From positions 1 through 64,000 of the forward strand of contig NZ_WTYW01000004.1 in NCBI RefSeq assembly GCF_009827635.1: a DNA stretch of 64,000 nucleotides, in the 5' to 3' direction. A program made the translations under genes and the position numbers. Source of the DNA: Parapontixanthobacter aurantiacus. GTDB lineage: Bacteria; Pseudomonadota; Alphaproteobacteria; Sphingomonadales; Sphingomonadaceae. Below, in pieces: positions 7,635-15,565 of the stretch. The notes under the pieces are model-generated. The model saw only the letters and a list, made by a program, of their open reading frames with translations, was not told the origin of the DNA and searched no databases. Numbering within the stretch: position 1 is the stretch's first letter; every line of letters begins with the position of its first letter.

Positions 7635-8567
7635 ATGCGCATTGCCGTAACCGGAGCGGCCGGGTTTGTGGGCGGAGCGATAGTCGAGCAGGCAGTCACA
7701 AGCGGACTGAAAGTTCGTGCGATCGTCCGTGACACTCATCCGGCAGGTCACGCTGATGAATATGTGGCGTGCGGAGATCTGTTGACTGCAGATCCTGTCC
7801 CGCTGGTCCATGGTTGCGAAGCCGTCATTCACTGCGCCGCGCGCGTTCACCGAACGCGGCGAGAAGATCGGGCGGCCGGTGTGTCTTCGTATAAAAGCAT
7901 GAATGTCGATCTACCCGTCCGCCTTGCGAAAGCCGCACGCGCACATGGGGTACGAAACTTCGTCCAGATCAGTTCGGTCGCAGCTCTCGCCTCCTCGACT
8001 CCGGTCGGAATGGTTTACGGCGACCATACGCAGCCTCGTCCGGCGACCCCTTATGGAAAATCCAAGCTGGCGGCCGACGAAGCCCTTCTCGCCCTCGCTA
8101 CGAACGAGTTCGTGGTTACCTGCCTGCGCCCACCGGCGGTGATCGGTCCGGGTGTCGGAGCCTGGTTCGCGTTGCTCTTGAAGGCGGCTGCCAGGGGCTT
8201 GCCTCTGCCGCTCGGCTCGATCGACAATCGGCGAAACTTCATTGCGGTCGAAAACCTCGCTGATGCGGCGCTAACGGCCGCAACCGCGGAAACATCTGGC
8301 GCCTTTATCGTAACGGACAGCCAGCCTGTCAGCACAGGCGAACTATACCGTCGGTTGTTGAAGGGCTTTGGCTTTCGCGATCGTGTCTGGAACTGGCCCG
8401 CCGCGCCAGTTCGTCTGGCCGCAGCAGCAGCTCTTGGCAGACGAAGCGAGAGCCTGCTCGGCAATGCTGCCTTTGACGGCACACGGTTCGCCCACCAGTT
8501 CGACTGGTCGCCGCCGGTCGCTTTCGAGCGTTCTCTTGAGGGAACTATTGCGGGTTCGCGATGCTGA
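7635..8567 (+). CDS. NAD-dependent sugar epimerase/4-reductase (WbpV/WreQ-like)
   Basis: A 310-residue extended short-chain dehydrogenase: cofactor motif G-A-A-G-F-V-G at residues 7-13, catalytic Ser in QISSVAAL (113/114), Tyr140 and Lys144 in TPYGKSK. Relatives placed beside a phosphoglycosyl transferase and a WbpM-type dehydratase, as here, reduce the 4-keto intermediate to UDP-QuiNAc or UDP-FucNAc. The assignment leans on this context because the SDR fold alone does not decide substrate. The gene overlaps the transferase by 7 bases and begins the plus-strand left arm of the polysaccharide region. Confidence 0.8.
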   Translation: MRIAVTGAAGFVGGAIVEQAVTSGLKVRAIVRDTHPAGHADEYVACGDLLTADPVPLVHGCEAVIHCAARVHRTRREDRAAGVSSYKSMNVDLPVRLAKAARAHGVRNFVQISSVAALASSTPVGMVYGDHTQPRPATPYGKSKLAADEALLALATNEFVVTCLRPPAVIGPGVGAWFALLLKAAARGLPLPLGSIDNRRNFIAVENLADAALTAATAETSGAFIVTDSQPVSTGELYRRLLKGFGFRDRVWNWPAAPVRLAAAAALGRRSESLLGNAAFDGTRFAHQFDWSPPVAFERSLEGTIAGSRC

Positions 8568-9124
8568 AGCGCGCTTTCGATGTTCTGGCCAGCGCCGTTG
8601 CGCTCACTATCCTTCTGCCCATTTGCGCCTTGGTCGCGATAGCGGTGAGGCTGGAATCCAAAGGTCCGGTCATCTTCAGATCGGAGCGTTTCGGCAAGGA
8701 TGGCGTAATTTTCTTGATGCCCAAATTTCGCACGATGAAGGTCGATACGCCTCAATTGCCAACGCACTTGCTCGGAGATGGGCGCATTCATCTCACGCGT
8801 ATCGGCGGATTTCTTCGGCGCAGCAGTCTCGATGAACTGCCGCAGCTCTGGTCTGTTCTGAAAGGCGACATGTCTCTGGTGGGCCCCCGACCCGCGCTGT
8901 TTAACCAGCACGACCTGATGGGCATGCGCCGCGAAGCTGGTGTCGACGTGCTGCGTCCCGGGATAACGGGCTGGGCGCAGGTGAACGGTCGGGACGAACT
9001 CAGCCTTGCGCGCAAGGTTGCGTTCGAGAAGGAATATCTATCAAGGAGCAGCCTAGCGTTGGACTTGCAAATCATCTGGATGACCGTCGCTAAAGTTCTG
9101 ACCCGAAAAGGTGTCTCGCACTGA
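8561..9124 (+). CDS. small phosphoglycosyl transferase initiating polysaccharide synthesis (PglC/WcaJ C-terminal type)
   Basis: The 187-residue product is a monotopic bacterial sugar transferase (PF02397 type). One N-terminal hydrophobic re-entrant helix (about 7-28) is followed by PKFRTMK, the Asp-Glu catalytic dyad D91-E92 in RRSSLDELPQLWSVL, the phosphate-site block GDMSLVGPRP and RPGITGWAQVNGRD. Members transfer a sugar-1-phosphate from a UDP-sugar to undecaprenyl phosphate at the inner membrane. With the neighbouring 4-reductase and dehydratase, the sugar is probably QuiNAc or FucNAc. It lacks the extra membrane segments of full-length WcaJ. Confidence 0.88.
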   Translation: MLKRAFDVLASAVALTILLPICALVAIAVRLESKGPVIFRSERFGKDGVIFLMPKFRTMKVDTPQLPTHLLGDGRIHLTRIGGFLRRSSLDELPQLWSVLKGDMSLVGPRPALFNQHDLMGMRREAGVDVLRPGITGWAQVNGRDELSLARKVAFEKEYLSRSSLALDLQIIWMTVAKVLTRKGVSH

Positions 9125-9164
9125 CGTTTCGCATGACATTCAATTCTTACATACGACACCGACG

Positions 9165-11147
9165 ATGATCGCCAGACTCGCAAGGCTACCGGAGCGAATG
9201 CTTAATCGAGGATTGCTCAAGATCCTCGGGATAGCGAGCCGTGTCACGGATTGGCCTCGCTGGATCAAGCAGTTGTTCGTCGCGATCCTCGATGGAGTGC
9301 TGGCGGTCGTCGCGACCTGGATAGCTTTCTCGCTCAGGCTCGGAGAATGGCGTTTGTTCGACTGGCCGGTCATCCGGTTCGCCGGAAGTCTGATCCTGAT
9401 CTGGTACCTGCTCGCTCTGATCCGTCAGAACTACAACACTATCTTCCGGTATACCGGGCGTGGTTCGGTCGTATCCCTGTTCGTCACCGTATTTCTGACG
9501 ACCATCCCCCTCATCACGTACTACATGGTGTACACTTATCCCGGCGTGCCGCGCACCATTGCGATCCTTGCGCCCATCTTGTTCCTTATTCTGATGGCAA
9601 CCGCCCGGATTATCGGGCGATATATTCTGGTAGATCTGCTCAATCGCAGCAGCGGCGAGGCTGACCACCGGCGAGTGCTGATCTACGGGGCGGGCGCGAC
9701 CGGGTTGCAACTGGCCAATTCCCTTACATCCGAGCGCGGTATGCAGGTCATGGGCTTCATCGACGACGATCGAACGAAGCATGGCAAATACGTCAACCAG
9801 ACGCGTATCTATCATCCGGAAGATATTGCTGCGACTATCGAACAAACCGGCTCCACCGACATCGTCCTGGCTATGCGGACCGCCAAACAGCAACGTCGCA
9901 GGGAGATACTCGAAGAGCTCAAGGATCTTCCCGTCAACGTCCAGATTTTGCCCGCCGTTCGCGCAGTGATCGAGGGCCGCGTAAATGCAAGCGCGATCCG
10001 GCCAATCCAGGTGGAAGACTTGCTCGGACGAGCTCCGGTCGAACCGAATGAGAAATTGTTGCGGGCTTCGGTAACGGGCAAAACCGTGCTGGTGACAGGG
10101 GGTGGAGGCTCCATCGGAAGCGAAATATGCAGGCAGATCGCTCTGCTGGAGCCGAAACGGATCCTCGTTGCCGACATGAACGAATTTGGTCTGTTTCACC
10201 TTCGACAGATGTTCGAGCAGCAGTACCGGAAAGACGTCTTCTTCGAGAAGACGCGCGAGCTTCCAGCCATAAGCTATGATCTGATCAATGTCGCCGACGC
10301 CAACCAAGTCAGACATCTCTTCGGCGCAAACAAGATCGATACCGTTTATCACGCCGCCGCCTATAAACACGTGCCGCTGCTCGAAGAGAACTCCCTCTCG
10401 GGCGTGTACAACAACGTGTTCGGCACGAAGAACGTCGCCGACCAAGCCTTGGCATCCGGCGTCGAGCGGATGATCCTTATCAGTACCGACAAGGCGGTTC
10501 GCCCTCCCAACGTAATGGGTGCCAGCAAACGCTTGTGCGAACTTTACCTTCAGTCCCTGGCGCAGGAGCGGCGGGCGAAGGGGACGATCTTCTCGATGGT
10601 TCGCTTCGGCAATGTTCTAGGGTCAAGCGGATCGGTCGTTCCGACCTTTCGCGAGCAAATCGAGGCAGGAGGTCCGGTCACGGTAACGCACCGCGACGTC
10701 ACGCGCTTTTTCATGACCATTCCGGAGGCCGCACAACTTGTCATTCAATCTGCGGGAATGGCTGAAGGAGGCGAAGTATATCTTCTCGATATGGGCGCTC
10801 CGATAAAGATCTGGGACCTCGCCCGAACGATGATCCAGTTGGCCGGCTTCGATCTTCATGGCGATGGTCCGCATGGTGATCATATCGAGATTCGGGAAGT
10901 GGGTCTGCGCTCCGGAGAGAAATTGCACGAAGAACTTCTCATCGGAGAAGCATCATCCGCGACAGAACATCCGCGCATTTTCAGAGCAGACGAAGACTTT
11001 ATCCGGCTGGATGAACTCACGCCGATCCTCGATGAGCTCGAGCGGACGATAAACGATAACAGTCACGACCAATGCCGCCGATTGTTGCGAACTGTCGTTC
11101 CCACGCTCAATCCGCAGGAGGATTTCGTTACCGAAAGGCGGGCATAG
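9165..11147 (+). CDS. membrane-anchored UDP-HexNAc 4,6-dehydratase (WbpM/FlaA1-like)
   Basis: The product has about 660 residues. Four predicted N-terminal membrane helices lead into a CoA-binding-like Rossmann region (VLIYGAGATGLQLANSL). The catalytic dehydratase domain follows, with VTGGGGSIGSEICRQI and ISTDKAVRPPNVMGASKR, where Met replaces the usual SDR Tyr as in WbpM. WbpM converts UDP-GlcNAc to the 4-keto-6-deoxy sugar, feeding the adjacent reductase. The start is uncertain: ATG 9165 is used; ATG 9198 has GGAG three bases upstream, and a GTG at 9111 would overlap the previous gene. It converges with asnB, with 7 bases between the stops. Confidence 0.88.
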   Translation: MIARLARLPERMLNRGLLKILGIASRVTDWPRWIKQLFVAILDGVLAVVATWIAFSLRLGEWRLFDWPVIRFAGSLILIWYLLALIRQNYNTIFRYTGRGSVVSLFVTVFLTTIPLITYYMVYTYPGVPRTIAILAPILFLILMATARIIGRYILVDLLNRSSGEADHRRVLIYGAGATGLQLANSLTSERGMQVMGFIDDDRTKHGKYVNQTRIYHPEDIAATIEQTGSTDIVLAMRTAKQQRRREILEELKDLPVNVQILPAVRAVIEGRVNASAIRPIQVEDLLGRAPVEPNEKLLRASVTGKTVLVTGGGGSIGSEICRQIALLEPKRILVADMNEFGLFHLRQMFEQQYRKDVFFEKTRELPAISYDLINVADANQVRHLFGANKIDTVYHAAAYKHVPLLEENSLSGVYNNVFGTKNVADQALASGVERMILISTDKAVRPPNVMGASKRLCELYLQSLAQERRAKGTIFSMVRFGNVLGSSGSVVPTFREQIEAGGPVTVTHRDVTRFFMTIPEAAQLVIQSAGMAEGGEVYLLDMGAPIKIWDLARTMIQLAGFDLHGDGPHGDHIEIREVGLRSGEKLHEELLIGEASSATEHPRIFRADEDFIRLDELTPILDELERTINDNSHDQCRRLLRTVVPTLNPQEDFVTERRA

Positions 11148-11154
11148 CCGTCAC

Positions 11155-13113
11155 CTAAACGGCGCTCGGCATGACGTCCTGATCGTCGAGCCAGGCCTGA
11201 AACATCAACACAGGCCACAACTTCCACTGATGGTTCGCCGAGCCGGAGCGATGCTCGCGCCACACCTGGTCGATTGCAACGGGATCGAAATATCCTTCAC
11301 GCGCCAACCGATCGGGCGAGAGAAGATCATCCGCCCATTCGCGCAGCGGACCTCGCAACCAGTCATGCAACGGTACGGCAAAGCCGCGCTTTGGCCGGTC
11401 CACGAGTGCTTTTGGGACATATCTGTACAGAACCTCGCGCAGAACACGCTTATTCCCGTCCGGTGTGACTTTATGCTGCATCGGTATCCTAGCCGCCAGG
11501 GCGACGACATCGGGATCGAGCATTGGAACGCGCGTTTCGATCGACTGGGACATCGCCGCGCGATCGACTTTCACGAGGATATCATCGATGAGGTAACCGG
11601 TTAGATCATCGAATGTCATTTCCGCCAAGCTATCTGTGATACGTGCACGGACGACTTCGGAGGTTGTGCAGTCTTCCGCCGGCAAGGCCGGATTTTCATA
11701 GGGTTGCCATCTGAAACCGAGGCGTTGATTGACGGCTACCGCAGATGGCGCATCCATCAATTGTGCGGCCCGGATTATCAAATCGTGCAGATTCTTCCGG
11801 CCATCCCGAAAACGCCCCATGTTCGCGAGCCTCGCCGCAACACGTCCCGTGCGATCGGCTCGCAAGAGCTTCGCTATCGTTTTGCGCGCCGGTAACGGTA
11901 AGGCAGCGATCAGGCCAAATGTCTTCTGTGCCAAGTGATAGCGCTCATACCCTGCGAACAGTTCATCGCCTCCATCCCCCGATAGCACCACCTTCACAGA
12001 GCGGCTTGCGAGTTGGGATACGAGAATGGTGGGTATCTGAGACGAGTCGGCGAACGGTTCGTCATAAACTTGTGGCAAGAGCGGGATGATCTTCCTTGCG
12101 TCCGCATCGGTCGCAATTAGGGAAGCATGCTCGGTGCCGAGGGCTTTCGCAACGGCGAGTGCATCATGTGCCTCGTCGAGCGAAGCATTCTCGCTACCGA
12201 TCGTGAACGTTTTCACCGGATGCGATGTGTGCTTTTGCATCAAGGCCACGATCGTCGAAGAATCGATACCGCCGGAAAGAAAGGCGCCCAAGGGTACGTC
12301 GCTCAACATCTGTTTCTTAACAGCGGCGCCAAGCACGGAGTCGACTTCGCCGACCCACTCTTCCAGTGGTCGGGGACATTCGCTTTCGCCCGCTGGAACG
12401 GGCTGCGACCAATATCGCGTGTACTCGGCCTCGCCGTCAGATCGAAAGGTAGCGTAAGTTCCGGGTGCTAGTTTTCGTACGCCTTTATAGATGCTCGCCG
12501 GTGCAGGCACGTAGCCGTGCTGGAGATATTGCCGCACCACCTTCCGGTCGATCTCGTTTCGGAAAGCCCGATGAGCTTTCAATGCCTTCAATTCCGATCC
12601 GAACAGCAGGACACGTTGCGACCCTTCGCAGCCTTGCCAACCGAAATACAATGGCTTCTCGCCCATCCGGTCGCGGGCGAGCGTCAAACTCCGTTCGCGC
12701 TTGTCCCACAGCGCAAAACCGAACATGCCCTGAGCCTCCCGCAAGGTACTTTCGATGCCGAAGTAAGCAATCGTTTCTACGAGCGTTTCGGTATCGGAAT
12801 GGCCCCGCCACAGAACCTGCCGTCCGAATTGGGTCAACCTGCGACGCAGATCGAGGTGGTTGTAGATTTCACCGTTGAACGTGATGACGTAGCGGCCATT
12901 CGAGGATTGGAACGGTTGCGCCCCGGCAGGACTCAGTTCGAGAATGGAAAGACGCCGATGGCCGAGCGCGATACCAGAACAGCTATCGACCCAGATGCCT
13001 GATCCATCGGGTCCGCGATGGATCAGTGGTTCGACCATCGCCGATATTTGTTGAGCTTGTTCCTCGGACGATCCGCCGACGCTCGGATCGAAGAAACCGG
13101 CAAACCCGCACAT
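11155..13113 (-). CDS. asparagine synthase-type glutamine amidotransferase in the polysaccharide cluster
   Basis: At 652 residues it has both halves of AsnB-type enzymes: an N-terminal glutaminase with Cys2 as nucleophile (MCGFAGFF) and RGPDGSG, and a C-terminal synthetase with the pyrophosphate loop SGGIDSS at 280-286. In polysaccharide clusters such enzymes (WbpS of Pseudomonas aeruginosa O6 is the best parallel) amidate the carboxyl group of a hexuronic acid. Here a 6-dehydrogenase that could supply HexNAcA lies at 29247. Ordinary asparagine synthesis remains possible. Its ATG shares one base with the stop of the upstream glycosyltransferase (TGATG). Confidence 0.88.
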   Translation of the reverse strand: MCGFAGFFDPSVGGSSEEQAQQISAMVEPLIHRGPDGSGIWVDSCSGIALGHRRLSILELSPAGAQPFQSSNGRYVITFNGEIYNHLDLRRRLTQFGRQVLWRGHSDTETLVETIAYFGIESTLREAQGMFGFALWDKRERSLTLARDRMGEKPLYFGWQGCEGSQRVLLFGSELKALKAHRAFRNEIDRKVVRQYLQHGYVPAPASIYKGVRKLAPGTYATFRSDGEAEYTRYWSQPVPAGESECPRPLEEWVGEVDSVLGAAVKKQMLSDVPLGAFLSGGIDSSTIVALMQKHTSHPVKTFTIGSENASLDEAHDALAVAKALGTEHASLIATDADARKIIPLLPQVYDEPFADSSQIPTILVSQLASRSVKVVLSGDGGDELFAGYERYHLAQKTFGLIAALPLPARKTIAKLLRADRTGRVAARLANMGRFRDGRKNLHDLIIRAAQLMDAPSAVAVNQRLGFRWQPYENPALPAEDCTTSEVVRARITDSLAEMTFDDLTGYLIDDILVKVDRAAMSQSIETRVPMLDPDVVALAARIPMQHKVTPDGNKRVLREVLYRYVPKALVDRPKRGFAVPLHDWLRGPLREWADDLLSPDRLAREGYFDPVAIDQVWREHRSGSANHQWKLWPVLMFQAWLDDQDVMPSAV

Positions 13114-14300
13114 CAGGAAGAGCCGTTCGACGCGGCGGCATCTCGCAAGCGACGCAGCATTCGCTCGCGCCGCTCTTGCAGAAGGTCTCCGGTATATTGC
13201 TGCGACACGGCAATGTCTCGCCGGGCGGCCTGTTCGATCTTTGATGGTGAGCGAGCCAACCCCTCGATCACTCGGGCGAGCGAACCGGTGTCACCGGGAG
13301 CATGGGTTCTTTCGGCAGGCAACAGTTCGGGTATTCCACCAGCGGTCGAACCGACGCACGCACATCCTCTGCTCATTGCTTCGATCGTGGATCTTGGCAG
13401 ACCCTCCTGAAAACTAGGCTGCAGATAGATATCGATTTCATCCAGCCATTCGAAAACGGCGGCTCCGGCTGGACGGCTTCCGTCGAAGGTGACGAGATCG
13501 GACACGCCATGTTCCTCGGCCAATCGACGCCACGGTTGTTGATCGCCTGATCCAAGGATCCGAAAGCGAATGTCCTGCCCCTCCAAGCGAAGCTTCGCGA
13601 TTGCCGGAATGGCAGTCTGAAGCCCCTTGTAGCGGACTTTTAGCGATGCGATCGTACCTGCAACGGCGGGTCGCCCGTCACGAAGCGATGCGATACGATG
13701 CATTCGCAACGCAAGGACATCTTCGTCGGGAACTGGTATCTCGACGTTCGATACGTGGTCGCTGACCCCACGCGTCGGATAGCGCGACTGTAACCAATCC
13801 TTGGTAACGTAGATGGCAAGCGGTGCTTCGTCGATCGTCTGCCGCATGCGGCGTACTGCCAGAGGGGCAAACATTCTTCCGGCAAGGCGGCCATGGTTGA
13901 CGTAAGCGTCCCACGCGCAACCCACGACTTCAATAAGGTAAGGCTTGCCTTGACGCTGGCAAGCTTTTGCCACTGCATTGCCTATTTCGCTGGGTAACCG
14001 CGCAATGACGGCATCTGCTTTGGCAACCTGATCTTCGATCGCCCGCCTGTCGCGTTGGGCCAATTTCAGTAAGCTGGAGAGATTGTTGAGGTCTGCACAC
14101 TTCTCAAAATCGACACCAGGATGCGAAGAAATTGCGTGATTATGCCCTTCCGGGGCGTCGCCAATCCGCGCCAGCACGGTTATCGTATCGAAGACTTTCA
14201 GATAACGCTGCCAGACATAGGCAGGAAAAGAACCTGTCGTGAAATGTCGGCCGGCAGCATCGACAAGAAACCGGTGATCGTGAGCGAAAAGCAGGTTCAT
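13113..14300 (-). CDS. glycosyltransferase family 4 protein
   Basis: The product has 395 residues and a GT-B fold. The N-terminal half begins MNLLFAHDHRFLVD; the C-terminal half has the donor-site pattern GTIASLKVRYKG and, near residue 300, FQEGLPRSTIEAMSRGCACV, the E-x7-E-type block of GT4 enzymes. The ATG at 14300 is chosen because it puts the first Rossmann strand at the N-terminus; further upstream the reading frame runs into the neighbouring gene and loses gene-like content. It presumably adds one sugar of the repeat unit at the inner face of the membrane. Donor and linkage cannot be predicted. Confidence 0.85.
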   Translation of the reverse strand: MNLLFAHDHRFLVDAAGRHFTTGSFPAYVWQRYLKVFDTITVLARIGDAPEGHNHAISSHPGVDFEKCADLNNLSSLLKLAQRDRRAIEDQVAKADAVIARLPSEIGNAVAKACQRQGKPYLIEVVGCAWDAYVNHGRLAGRMFAPLAVRRMRQTIDEAPLAIYVTKDWLQSRYPTRGVSDHVSNVEIPVPDEDVLALRMHRIASLRDGRPAVAGTIASLKVRYKGLQTAIPAIAKLRLEGQDIRFRILGSGDQQPWRRLAEEHGVSDLVTFDGSRPAGAAVFEWLDEIDIYLQPSFQEGLPRSTIEAMSRGCACVGSTAGGIPELLPAERTHAPGDTGSLARVIEGLARSPSKIEQAARRDIAVSQQYTGDLLQERRERMLRRLRDAAASNGSS

Positions 14301-14335
14301 GAGCGAATAGTTTGTCAGTGGACCGGGCGACGGGC

Positions 14336-15529
14336 CTACCGGACGAGGTCGATACGATCGATCGAGATATCGTAAGCGCTCATCGAGTATCCGGTCGACA
14401 GGGTGAGCCAATATCGCTCGCAATTCGCCGACGCAGTGAGCGTCTGGCGCTCTTCGCTCCTTTGTCTCGGCAAATTGAGCCTTGCATTTTGCCGCTCGTC
14501 GGAACCTGCACATTGCAGCGAAAGAGTAAGTTCCGGAAGCGACTGATCCTGATAATCTCCCGATAACATGATTACTGGCCGATAAGTGCCAGGGTTCAGC
14601 CGTACCAATTGCCTGATGATATCGCCCGAAGAACCAGGTGAAGAACTGATCTCCAAAGTATCGGTGCGCTCGCTTATATTTACTGCGAAGGCGTTCGAGC
14701 CGGTGGCTTGCCAATTATACGGCGCGACATCGGCGGACGAAGAAAATTCCGGATTGTTGATTCCGACTTCGTTCAATTCCGGGTGAACCGCCCGAGCCAC
14801 GCGGAAGCCTGCCGCGTAGTAGCCCGCGTCAGCTAAGGAAGCGATCAAGGCGCTATCCGACTTCTTGTCTTCGGGCGTCATCGATTTGTCGAGCCGCACG
14901 CGTAACGTCGCTGCGTTCTCCAATGCCTGCGCGTTACCGGGGACGAACAGCCAGAATTGTTCGGACCAGTTCGGCCGCCGCCTGAGAATACGCTCCATCG
15001 GCGCGATTGCACGCGGATCTGACAAGAGTTCCGTCAGCAGCGCGATAACCGACCCGCGGTCGTCCCCGAGGGTTCTGAGCAGCTGATCGAAATACGACAT
15101 GCCGCGGTCGATATCGCCGCTTTGCACGCTGTCGTCGATCAACCATAGCGTGGATTGGCGGTCGCGGCGATTTAGCGAGTTGCCCGCCAAAATCAGTTGC
15201 CGCGCTTTTTCTTCATTTCCATCGGTTGCACTGACTTGGCCAAGCACCCTCAAGGCGGAAGGGGAGGTGGGATCGAGGCGCAAAGCGAGATGGGCCAAGT
15301 CGACTACCCTTGAACGATCTGCTGGCGTCAAATTGGAAAAGTCGGGGCGCAGATTGCCTCGCGATACGCTTTGCAGAAGCTCTGGAACCCCCGCGAATAA
15401 TGCCGGTGCATGGTTTGCGGTCGGACTGACATTCTGCCGTGCAATCGTGGTCGAATAGAACGGTACCGAAACAAGTACCGCAGACACGGTAAGTGCTATG
15501 CCAACAAAGAGGAATATGCGTCTGAGCAT
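14336..15529 (-). CDS. membrane-anchored TPR-like protein of unknown function in the polysaccharide operon
   Basis: The product has 397 residues. One N-terminal hydrophobic segment (about 5-24) would anchor it or act as a signal. Residues 65-230 look helical with TPR-like spacing (LAHLALRLDPTSPSALRVLG). The C-terminal 150 residues are beta-rich (EISSSPGSSGDIIRQLV), like a carbohydrate-binding or jelly-roll domain, ending in a Cys pair. ATG 15529 is used; a GTG directly before it is equally possible. Its place between the co-polymerase and a glycosyltransferase suggests a periplasmic accessory for polymer length, export or modification, but no family was recognised. Confidence 0.7.
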   Translation of the reverse strand: MLRRIFLFVGIALTVSAVLVSVPFYSTTIARQNVSPTANHAPALFAGVPELLQSVSRGNLRPDFSNLTPADRSRVVDLAHLALRLDPTSPSALRVLGQVSATDGNEEKARQLILAGNSLNRRDRQSTLWLIDDSVQSGDIDRGMSYFDQLLRTLGDDRGSVIALLTELLSDPRAIAPMERILRRRPNWSEQFWLFVPGNAQALENAATLRVRLDKSMTPEDKKSDSALIASLADAGYYAAGFRVARAVHPELNEVGINNPEFSSSADVAPYNWQATGSNAFAVNISERTDTLEISSSPGSSGDIIRQLVRLNPGTYRPVIMLSGDYQDQSLPELTLSLQCAGSDERQNARLNLPRQRSEERQTLTASANCERYWLTLSTGYSMSAYDISIDRIDLVR

Positions 15530-15565
15530 CACGGCACTTCGTTCGTAACCGAAAGACTACGGATT

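Noticed and set aside
11155-13113. AsnB as plain asparagine synthase
   Set aside because: Not excluded, but its place inside the polysaccharide locus and coupling to a glycosyltransferase favour amidation of a sugar carboxylate.
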